Shown: positions 18,666-28,435 of the stretch, piece after piece
How positions within the stretch are numbered: the first letter of the stretch is position 1
Layout: the number at the start of each line of letters is the position of its first letter
From: Marasmius tenuissimus
Lineage: Eukaryota > Basidiomycota > Agaricomycetes > Agaricales > Marasmiaceae
Assembly (NCBI GenBank): GCA_029532415.1
Contig: JAQOTA010000023.1
Coordinates: forward strand, 496,001-560,000
Direction: 5' to 3'
DNA: 64,000 nt
Notes under the pieces: generated by a model
The model's database searches: none
Told to the model about the DNA's origin: nothing
Seen by the model: the letters and a program-made list of their open reading frames with translations, nothing else
Translations under genes and position numbers: made by a program

Positions 18666-18861
18666 GGTTATGGGCCCCGGTGCCCTATTGATGTGCCCTG
18701 CGATGGCAACTCTCTAGGATGTGCATCTTTATTGTGTGCTGCCTATGATGATGCGCTATTGTGGTTGTTGCACTCGATAACCATCGTAACTGCTTAATCG
18801 CTGTTGTGATGGGCAGACCGTTAACACCGGTTCTGGACCTGTGAAGTCGACATCTTCATTG

Positions 18862-21800
18862 ATGTTTGACGATGGTGGACTGTGTCCTCAACAACGATCG
18901 ATGGCTATCGCCATTGATCATGCAGTGATTTCTTTTATCATTGCCTATGATGATGAACCAATGCTGATCGTTGTTTTATTACTCCAGATCGCTATGGCTC
19001 CTGTTATGTCTACCCTTATCCCCACCGTTGAGGTTTTCAGCGGTGTCAACTGGCGCAAGTGGTCCAAGGGTCTTGGTACCTATGCCATGATCAACGAGTT
19101 CTATGACCACTACACCAACAACGATCCTGAACCTGATGAACCCGACAAACCTACCAAACCGACTGAACCGAAAGCAACTACTCGCACTGTCACTGTTGCT
19201 GCTACAACTACAACTGAAGCGACTACATGTACGGAGATGGTCTCTCCTACTGACGCTCAGATGCAGCAGTATGCTAAGGACCTGGAGCAGTATGCTAACA
19301 CTTTGGAGAGGTATGAGAAGGATCTTATCAGGTATGAGAAGATTAATCGACGTTGGAAGAAGTATGAATTCAAAGCTATGGGTGCACTACGTGCCACCAC
19401 CACCATTGCCGTGCAGAGTATTATTGAGGATGATGATACGGCTTGGGGTGCTTGGGAGAAGATCAAGGCTCGTTATGGTCAACAGACTTCTGTGTCTGTT
19501 TGGGCTGACTTCAAGTCGGTCATGGAGTTTCGTTTGTCCGGTGGTAACCCCGTTCCCGAAATTGCTAAACTCAAACTCCTATTCGGCCAGCTCACTGAAG
19601 CTCAGATCGATCTTCCTACTCTTGTCAGAGCCATGCTCCTCCTCTCTATCATTCCACAGTCATGGGCCAACACTCGTCAATTCGCTACCAATGGTAACTC
19701 GCCAGCTGAACTTACTTTCGAAGTGGCTCGTGATGCCGTCATTAACCACTACGAATCCCGGAAACCCGCTCCTCTCGCGTTGCGCATTTCTTCTGTCAAG
19801 AAGAAGGACAAGGACCCAAAGTTTAACCAGCAGTCTAATCCTCCTTCGTTGACATCTAATAATAACAACCAGTCTAAGAACGACAACGACCAGAAGAAGA
19901 AGAATAACCGACGTGGTAGGAAGAAGAAGGGTGATTCTCAGGACAACAAGGGTGACTCCTCTCACAAGGGTCATTCTCATATCACTTCCCTCTCTCATTT
20001 GTCCATCTCATCACCACCCATCGTTCCTGATACTCCATCTGTTGTACATCCCGCGGACCTATCCCGGGATCCACTCCACATGCAGCGTTTCTCCGGTGCT
20101 ACTTCTGGTGGTACTGTTTTTGAGAATGCTCAGGCTGCTCGCAGTCTTGCCGATCGTCTTGGTGTTCCCAAGTATGCCCACGTCCTTGAACCTATGGAAC
20201 AGGGATATACGGCTGCTTCCTCTTCCTCCCTCAAGCATCGTATTGATGGTCCCTTCTCCACTGCTCCACCTGCAAAGCGTGCTAAGAGCGTCGAGAAGGT
20301 TTACGACCTCTATGATTCTTTCTATGAGGACTCTCACTCTGAGCGTGAGGATCGTATCGCGTTGAACGCTGTAAACGATTCTTTGCGTACGGAGATTGCG
20401 AGTGGAAGTGCCATGGACGTTGACAGCGAGATCGCAGATGCCGCTGGTTTTTCCGACGATGTTGAGTACGATTCGGTCTCCATCGGATCCGAGGAATCTG
20501 ACAATGACAGGCAAGTGCCTTATCTCAGTCTTTCTTCTAACACTGATACGAACCTACAGTGCGCCGCTTTACTAGCCGCTTCTAAACGTAGTAGTTCGGA
20601 TATCGTGTCCCGTATGAAATTTGCGCAATATATTGGTGATCACTTTGCCACATGTGCCAATTGTAAGGGAAAGAAGGCAACTGGAAACTCGCAAGAGTGG
20701 ATCGTCGATTCAGGTGCTTCATCGCACTTCACTTATGATCTCGAAGATTTTGCCGAGTACGAACCCATGAACAATGGACCGCAGCTAAACACTGCACAGA
20801 AGGACAACCCTATTCAAATTAAAGGGAAAGGGACTGTGTTCATCTCTCATTCTGTTGAAGGATCTGACGGTCGTATGGAGGAACATATTACGCGACTCTA
20901 TCCTGTCTATTATGTTCCGCTTCTGTCAATTCGACTTCTCTCGCTTGGAGAATTCTTGCAAGGTGGTCTGCAAGTACGCGGATCGTCTAGCAAATTGGCT
21001 TTTTATCAAAAGGGTCGACGCCAATCATTGGTATCTTACCCGCTCATGCCTGGTCAAACCATTTATTGGGTTAGCTCGCAGAAAGCCTCTGCTCGAAGCT
21101 TAATGGCCAAGTCAACGATGGATAAAGTTGACTACAAGGTTCTACACAGACGTTTCGGACATTGTTCAGACAAGGCTCTGGATAAAGCTCGGAAGCATAC
21201 TAAGAACTTCCCGGAATTTGACCGAAAACCGAAGAAAACCCGGTTATGCCGAGGATGTGCAGAAGGAAAGATGCACTCCAGATCGTTCCCTGATTCCACT
21301 ACCCGTGCCTCGAAACCCTTCGAGAAAATCCACTCCGACCTCAAACAATTCCCCACTGAGTCGTACCACAAATACAAATGGTATATGTCGTTTGTCGACG
21401 ACTGTACTTCACATGGCTGGACAATGCTCATGCGACGCAAATCTGACTCTGTCAAGATGCTCCATGACTTTATTGCTATGGTGAAGGTACAATTCGGTGT
21501 CGATATCAAGGAATGGATGTCCGATGGAGGGGGAGAGTACAAATCGGATGCCTTCGATGATGTACTGAAGGAGCACGGTATCAAAATTCTGACCAGCATT
21601 CCATATACGCCGGAACAGAATGGTCGTGCAGAACGGTTCAATCGGACCATTGTTGAGAAAGCTCAAGCTCTTCGATTTGATGCTTGTCTTCCACCTTCTT
21701 GGTGGGAATTCTGTGTGTTGCACGCTGTTGCACTTCACAATCGGACGCTGTCCCAGCGTTTACGTTGGTTGACCCCGCATGAGAGGTTGCATGGCAGTGC

Positions 21801-21867
21801 ACCGGATGTTTCGGATCTTCGAGTATTCGGATGTGCAGCGTATGTGTTTATTCCGGAAAAGCATTGA
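18862..21867 (+). CDS. Gag-protease-integrase of element 2, truncated by a stop
   Basis: Same domain order as element 1: UBN2-like Gag, basic stretch without a CCHC knuckle, VDSGAS protease motif, HHCC and DD35E integrase. The frame ends at TGA 21865-21867, where element 1 has CGA in GCGTCGAGTT. The change is C-to-T in a CpG. The stop falls after the catalytic core, in the integrase C-terminal region, so the integrase would lack its KGY tail. Upstream of 21735 the protein differs from element 1 at only a few residues, mostly in the Thr/Glu/Pro segment near residue 100-130. Confidence 0.85.
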   Translation: MFDDGGLCPQQRSMAIAIDHAVISFIIAYDDEPMLIVVLLLQIAMAPVMSTLIPTVEVFSGVNWRKWSKGLGTYAMINEFYDHYTNNDPEPDEPDKPTKPTEPKATTRTVTVAATTTTEATTCTEMVSPTDAQMQQYAKDLEQYANTLERYEKDLIRYEKINRRWKKYEFKAMGALRATTTIAVQSIIEDDDTAWGAWEKIKARYGQQTSVSVWADFKSVMEFRLSGGNPVPEIAKLKLLFGQLTEAQIDLPTLVRAMLLLSIIPQSWANTRQFATNGNSPAELTFEVARDAVINHYESRKPAPLALRISSVKKKDKDPKFNQQSNPPSLTSNNNNQSKNDNDQKKKNNRRGRKKKGDSQDNKGDSSHKGHSHITSLSHLSISSPPIVPDTPSVVHPADLSRDPLHMQRFSGATSGGTVFENAQAARSLADRLGVPKYAHVLEPMEQGYTAASSSSLKHRIDGPFSTAPPAKRAKSVEKVYDLYDSFYEDSHSEREDRIALNAVNDSLRTEIASGSAMDVDSEIADAAGFSDDVEYDSVSIGSEESDNDRQVPYLSLSSNTDTNLQCAALLAASKRSSSDIVSRMKFAQYIGDHFATCANCKGKKATGNSQEWIVDSGASSHFTYDLEDFAEYEPMNNGPQLNTAQKDNPIQIKGKGTVFISHSVEGSDGRMEEHITRLYPVYYVPLLSIRLLSLGEFLQGGLQVRGSSSKLAFYQKGRRQSLVSYPLMPGQTIYWVSSQKASARSLMAKSTMDKVDYKVLHRRFGHCSDKALDKARKHTKNFPEFDRKPKKTRLCRGCAEGKMHSRSFPDSTTRASKPFEKIHSDLKQFPTESYHKYKWYMSFVDDCTSHGWTMLMRRKSDSVKMLHDFIAMVKVQFGVDIKEWMSDGGGEYKSDAFDDVLKEHGIKILTSIPYTPEQNGRAERFNRTIVEKAQALRFDACLPPSWWEFCVLHAVALHNRTLSQRLRWLTPHERLHGSAPDVSDLRVFGCAAYVFIPEKH

Positions 21868-21897
21868 GTTAAAAAGTTATCTCCGCGTTCAGAACTG

Positions 21898-24210
21898 ATG
21901 ACCTCCATTGGTTTTCAGGAAGGCATGAAAGGATATGTCTTCATGAAGATGTCCAACAATAGTATCTCCAAAAGCGCTACTGCTCTGTTCGATGAAAATT
22001 TGTTCCCAAAGTGTTCTGATAAGAAACCGCGTGGCTTTACCCCGGTGGGTGAAATCCCTGAAATACCGCCGTTATTGGGTGAAAATCCCAACTTCTCTTC
22101 GGATAGTGATGATGATTCGTCTGATGACAATTCTTATCCTCCCAAGAACCTTCCAAAGTGATCAGAATCTCCTCATGACAATGATGGAGATGGTCCTGTA
22201 CCTCAGGGTGAACGTCAACATTCTGATCCTGATCCTCCGTTCCAGCCTCCTAGGCCACCTACACCAGTGGGTGGACAAGAGCAGACTCCGCCGCCAAGGC
22301 GTTCAGGCAGGAAACAGACGGGTACTAAGCAACCTGATAACGTATTTGGTGAACAACGAGACCCAAATAATCCCTCGCGCATTGTGCGTGATATGGAGAA
22401 AAATTCTACATGGAGAGATGCCACGGGTGATACAGAACCCATGGATCCACCTACTACTTGTAGGAGAGGCAGACCTAGAAAGGTTCCTGGGACTAATCGT
22501 GCCAGTCTGTCTACCATGTATAACTCCAGGGGGAGTCAACCCGATAGCTTAGTGCAACAATTATCCCAGGAAGGGGGAGTAGGTTTCGTGATTTATCTGT
22601 TAAATCGGGCAGTTCCCATTCACAATGACCTCATCAATATGTCTAACGTTCAAGAGTGAACTCTCCGTGACATGCCGAAGCTGCCAGCTGAGCAGCAGAG
22701 AGAATGGAAGGCCGCTTGCCGTGATGAACTAGAGGCTCTTCACAAGCACAAGGTCTTTGAATTGGTTGACCTACCTAAAGGTTGCAAGGCTGTCAAAAAC
22801 GGATGGGTGTTTGACGTCAAGTCAGACAGTCGAAAGAAAGCTTGACTTGTTGCCAAGGGTTTCTCTCAGGTCGAAGGTGTCAACTTTGATGAGATCTTCT
22901 CACCAGTTGTTTGGTTTGAAACTGTACAGATGATGCTTGCATTAGCAGCTCTCAAAAACTGGCACATTCAGGCATTGGATGTGAAAAACGCTTTCCTCAA
23001 TAGTGAACTTAAAGAAGAGATCTATATGGATCAACCTGAAGGTTTCAAAGTTAAGGGTCAGGAAGGCAAAGTCTATTGCCTTCACTGTGCATGATATGGA
23101 CTGAAGCAAGCTGCTCTTGAGTGGTGGTGTACTCTCAATTCGACCATGGAAGTAATGGGCTTCAAACACCTGACTTCTGATGCAGGTCTCTTCATCTGCA
23201 AAGATTGTGAGACTGGTAAAGAATGTATCGCCTTGATCTATGTCGATGACGCATTATTCCTTGGACCCAACAAAGCCTTTGTCGATAAGAAGAAAGCCGA
23301 GTTTATGGCTCGTTGGGAATGCCGTGATCCTGGAGAAGTTAAAGAGTTCTTGTGCATGCATATTCGCCGCAAAGGCCGTAAAATCCTTCTTGACCAGACC
23401 GACTACTTGAAGAAGGTCTTGAAGCGATTTGGCATGCAGAATGCAAAAGCAGCTGATACTCCTCTTCCCGCCGGTTATATTCCACAACCCAACGAAGGTC
23501 CAGTTGATCCCAAACGTCGTGCTCGATATCAATCAGTGATTGGATCGCTTCTGTATATCATGCTTGGCACTTGTCCAGATATTGCCTATGCTGTTACAAC
23601 ACTTTCTCAATTCTCTGCTAATCCATCGGAGGATCACCTGAAGAAGGCGCTTTATATTTGCCGCTATCTTGCAGGAACTCCAGACTATGCATTGGTCTAT
23701 GATGGAGCCTCTGACGGAGGTTTACTAGCATTCACTGATTCTGATTGGGCTGCTGATCCTATTAAGTGTCGGTCGATCACGGGCTATTTCTTCAAATTGG
23801 CAGGTGGCATCTTCTGTTGGCAATCACGCGCCCAGAAGACTGTTGCGCTTTCATCCACTGAAGCTGAATACATGGCGCTATCCGACTGTAGTCGTCAGGC
23901 TGTGTGGATTCGACAGTTACTCTCTGAACTTGGGATTGATATGACTCCTGTTCCCATATGTGGAGATAATCAAGGCTCGATTTTTATTGCCTCTAACCCA
24001 GTTCAAGAACGTCGCACCAAACACATTGATATTCGCTATCATTACATTCGCTATCATTACATTTGCGAATGTGTTTCAGACCGCAAGGTCGATCTTTTCT
24101 TTATTGACGGTGCCTACAATCCTGCGGACATGTTTACCAAGAATTTGGGTCATGTCAAGTTCTCTGCTTTTAGAGAACATCTTGGACTTGAATTTTATTT
24201 GTCCGAATAG
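21898..24210 (+). pseudogene. Reverse transcriptase-RNase H of element 2, decayed
   Basis: All parts lie in one frame but carry TGA at 22159 (shared with elements 1 and 3), 22657, 22843 and 23092. The last three are single-base changes relative to element 1 (for example CGA to TGA in AAAGCTYGACTTG). The YVDD motif and the RNase H motifs downstream are intact, and the last open part (23146-24210) still reads through both. The 22657 and 22843 changes are also found in element 3. Confidence 0.9.
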
Positions 24211-24251
24211 ACACTTCGTGCTCTACTTGTGATGCACTTAGCGAGGGGGAG

Positions 24252-24509
24252 TGTTGAATCCGGACTACCGGATATATGGACTGTTGTATCGGGCCGCATA
24301 TATGCTTCAATTGTTTTACTATGATCTATGCTATTCCTAGTCACTCCTGTTATAGAAGATACAGCCACCTCTGTATAGTATATAAGTAGCTCTGTATCTA
24401 CATGCAATACCAGTACTTTTACTACTCTCGTTGCTGCCTCTAAGCCTATCTCCAGGTGAGCTAGTCTGTCCCATGCTGCCACTGCGTGGGCAGGACCTCT
24501 GCCTCAACA
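24252..24509 (+). repeat. 3' LTR of element 2
   Basis: 258 bp, preceded by the polypurine tract GAGGGGGAG at 24243-24251 and followed by the GGGGG duplication. Confidence 0.96.
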
Positions 24510-27437
24510 GGGGGAACAGGGGAACTTGAGGAAGGAGCATGATCGCCACCAGGCACGACCTCGGGTTCAACATGAGGAGCTTCGGGACCCACAAGGTCAT
24601 TTTGTTGAAGCAAGGTCAAGTCAGACGTTATGTTAGTGTCGTCAGTGGGACATTGGCGAGTAGAAGGGAGTAAATGTTCGTCCTGAAGGAAGAGTGTCCA
24701 TTAGACTCATGACTGGAGTATTGGGAATAACAATGGAGGAACCGGTGGGCGTCAAAAGTATACTTATACTTACCAGGAGCCCAAATCCCTCTCCATCTGG
24801 ATAGTATGGTTCTGGAGTCGGTGTAGAACCCGGAAGGAACAAACGATTTATGATTGGCTCGTCTGTACCACTACCACCTGTAGACCTAGGATTTCGAATT
24901 CGAGCGCTCAGTTCCACGCAGTCAAACTCCAAGTGACGCTGTGGAGACCTGCCGTGCCTTGAGGAGGGTCCAGGAGGGGGCCTTGACGGGATGGGGTCAA
25001 TCCCATCGCTAGTTCTGCGAATTACAAGAACGTTAGAATTAGGAAGTCTTCTAAGTCGATAGACATCTGAGTCCTGACCTGCATTACGTTTAGTAACCCG
25101 ACAAAAAGTCCTATCCGCACTAGTCTCCCGATTCCCTCGGGTTTGACTTCGGACCGTTCAGTTCACTCGGGATGCAGGTCCATAGGAAGGATATGGCACC
25201 TGATTTGGTTCGTTAGGGTCCACACCCTCGTCAGAATCATCAGAAGATGGGGCCGTTCGAGGTAGAGGAGCAACAGTGCGAATGTTAGCCGGTAGGGGAG
25301 GGATCCTAACAGTGACTTTTGAGGAAGATGGTGCATCAACTGTGGGTGATTCGACTTTCGGAGGCCTGCGAGATTTCTGTCGCGTTCTAGATCTGGTAGT
25401 CGATGGTCCTGCCTTACTACCATCAACCGAAGGACTCTGACGAGGTGGAAAGGTAGGTCCCGGGTGCCTCGACTTCCCAGGGGATTGGTGTGTCGGTTGA
25501 ATCCGACTCGGTCCACCACCCTTTCCCCCAGAAGATGGTCCTGGTTTCGACTCATTCACCGCCTTCCTCGCCTGACGCGGCTTTTTTTCCGCCTGAGACT
25601 TCTTCTTCTCCTCAGAATATCCACCCAACAGGCGAACATACCGATTAACACGGCCTTCAGTGAATTTGCGAGTCCAGTACTCGATCTTCTTTAGCCCATA
25701 TCGTGCCGCCTCATCTTTCGTCTGCTGAGCCAGAAACTCATCCGCATTCCCAACGATTGGCTCATCCAGCATCGACTCCAAACGTGCCTTGTCGTTCTTG
25801 TTCAGTACTCCATGATACATGTGCTTTGAACGGTTATACTCGATAAATCCCCAGTGCTTCGTAGAGAAATAAATATAGACTTTGACAAAAAAAGGTTAGG
25901 ATACGTACCATTGCCAGATTCCATACATCTTGCTCATTCAGCGGGTAGAATGGCAGTGACCACTCGGCCCCCAGTCTGCATGCAATGTGAAGACGATTCG
26001 AGCAAGGCTCGCAACGAGAGGAGCATTCCTTGCAGGTTGCTTTCATGATCACATCCTTTCCCTCGTTATTCTTATGGACATCCGGAAGGCAAGGGACACC
26101 GCGCTTCATGCAACCGAAGCCATTCGAGTCGTTCTATAGAATATGTTGTTAGAATCGCTCACAAAGATGAGAGAAACACGGCTTACACGACCAAAGAAAG
26201 AACGACGGAACCAATACCACCACATCGCCCGGAGATCAATTTCCTTATTCGAGGAAGCAAAAAGATCAAAGAATCGGCGGCAAGCACGAGTTGCAAAACC
26301 TATCGACAGGAAATCCCCTTGTTCCAGATCATGATAGTACCGACGGGCTGAAAAATAAGGCAATGTTAGTAGTGGAATAAGTAGCGGTAAACTCTCCCCG
26401 GTAGAGATTAGAGTAGACTCACCTAGAGGAATATCTGGGCGAGGGGGATACTCCAGGCCTATCGGGACCTCTTCTGGCTTCAGGAAAACCGAATCAAAGG
26501 GATTTTCGGACAAGTTGACTTTCTTTGGTCGCCGCTTGGCTTGCTTCCGAGGACAAGCCACCCCTACAGTTGGGGAATTCATAGTTAGAGTTCAAGCCTC
26601 GAGCGAAGTCGAGATGATCATAACATACACGTACCAGGAACCAACAAATTCTGCGGACTATTGGCGTCCTTCTCATCCTCGCTATTTAATTCGATGGCCA
26701 TGTCCCAAGAGCCTCCGGGATCTGCAGCATCCAGTTTGAACTCCGGGATCAGACCTGCAGTACCGCCTGTCTTCATCATATTGAGAGCTTCGGTATCTTT
26801 GATGTTCGGTCCAAACTCGAACGAGGCAACGTGCTCGGGATCCATCCTCAAGAGTTCAATTATAGGAGGTCGATTTGGAAGGAATGGATGGAAGGTTTCA
26901 TGCATACACTCTTTGCCATAGTCCAGGTCTTGGTTACCCTCTGCGGAACGCCTCAGTTAACAAATCTTTAGAAAATCGGGATGGGAAGTACGCACCTACA
27001 ACAGCACAAACGTATAGCCAAGACAGGTCATGAACCGCAGCAGGAGAGAGATGGGTAGCAGGACGAAAAGGTGCAGGAGCCCGCATCAAGCGAAATCGAA
27101 CAGCGTTCAATGCTTGCTCAATCGCCAAACTCCGTGAACGTTCTTCAATGGTGTCACGAGGACGACGATGTGGCTGTTCGCCGTAAAGTCTCTCCAGCAT
27201 CTGCTCAGCCCTAGCATGCGCATCTATCAACAGCTGGCTGATCATGCCGTGCCATTGCTCCATCGTCAACAGGGAACCCAAAACCATGTTTTTTGGAGGA
27301 TCGAGTGCCGATATGATGTCTAAGGACGCGTTACTTGAGCCTTGGACGAACATTGGATGGGTAGGGTATGATTCTGTATCTTCCGCAAGCACTTGAGTAT
27401 CCTTTTCGGAGGGTTGGTAGTCATCGTCGCTGGACAT
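24510..27437 (-). CDS. Large spliced gene of unknown function, N-terminal part
   Basis: Minus strand. ATG at 27435-27437 (MSSDDDYQPS). The exons I can place with GT..AG ends and matching phase are 27437-26996, 26940-26635, 26563-26423, 26347-26187, 26133-25909 and from 25856 down. The coding-like sequence continues, through at least two further introns, to the element 2 insertion site at 24510. The protein has an acidic N-terminus, a helical region with Trp/Tyr-rich MWWYWFRRSFFG, then a Cys cluster (CKECSSRCEPC plus nearby Cys) that may bind zinc. A basic, Pro/Ser-rich disordered stretch comes next. It then runs into the coiled coil at 18252-18407 and 12241-13115. The reading frame is preserved across the GGGGG duplication. 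I do not recognise the family and assign no function. Confidence 0.65.
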
Positions 27438-28435
27438 GGTGGTTGTCGTTGTTGAAGTTCGATAAGCGCCCGAACCACTGGTTCGTGCCAAAGATAAGCA
27501 AAGCCATGACAAAGGATTCAGCGAAAATGGAAATTCACCACGTGGCACTCAGCTCAACTAGTTCTCGAGGGCAAAGACGGATTAAAGGAGGGGGGAAGGT
27601 GGATATATAAGCGCCCAGCAATTCTCTTCCCAGACAAACCTTGGACCTACAAGCACCCATTACTGACTGTCACACTATTACGCGTCACCCTGGACACCTC
27701 GGACTGCATCACGGTAACTCCCAAATATAGCGCCCTTATTCATTCTTAGCGTCTAATATCCTAGGTTGTTGGCTACAAGTGCCTCCTCTAAATCTCCGTA
27801 TAACGTCGACTCGTAAGGGCACAAGAGAGAAGGACTAATGTGTGCTGTATCATGTATTGCGTATGTAGAACAATAATATTGATTGGGAACCATCTAAAGT
27901 AGCTGCGACCGTCCGATTAGCCCGAAAGGACACTGAATACATGTTTGCCGGGATCTTGAGTTATTTTCGGGATACTTCACCTCAACAATTACTTATTATC
28001 GGGACTCGGGAGGGAATCACAATCGTTTAACCTTCACTTCGGGATCTACCTTCTAATATCTACGCTGAGCATCACAGTGATTAAAACCCCAGGAACGTCT
28101 AACCAATCTCGAGATTGTACTCTGCATTACGCGCAATCAGGGTAATGGTTTTGAGATCTTACCGACAGTCGAGATCAACAGGACTTGCCATGTTCTGGAG
28201 CGTAGGAACGATGGCAGTTGTTCGAGAGTGAGAGGTTTGGGAGTCATAGCAGATTGTATTCGACGACCGAATGCGAGTACAGGCTACGGTAGGTAAGGTT
28301 GAGAGCGTTCAAGAAAGTTTTCAAGATGATAAGTGCCGGCGAGGTCATAAAAACTTATCTACTAGGGAGAACGCCGGCGGCCAAGTAAGGCGTACAACAA
28401 GAAAGAGTTCAGACAAGAATATATAGAAAAAACAG
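27438..28435. other. Intergenic, includes dispersed repeat copy 2 (27630-27880)
   Basis: It lies upstream of the unknown coiled-coil gene and downstream of the hAT transposase gene, both minus strand. 27630-27880 shares ordered blocks with 480-1120. A TATATAAGCGCC box near 27603 is on the plus strand and has no gene to serve that I can see. No inverted terminal repeat of the hAT element was found here. Confidence 0.5.

Larger units (their letters stand above)
18408..24509 (+). mobile_element. Ty1/copia LTR retrotransposon, element 2 (6102 bp)
   Basis: Same family and exactly the same length as element 1. The 258-bp LTRs appear identical to each other, and the 5-bp duplication GGGGG is at 18403-18407 and 24510-24514. 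The leader, Gag, protease and integrase are almost the same as element 1 up to about 21735. From there to about 23800 it carries many C-to-T and G-to-A changes, several shared with element 3, then becomes close to element 1 again. Five in-frame stops make the pol end dead. Confidence 0.97.
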
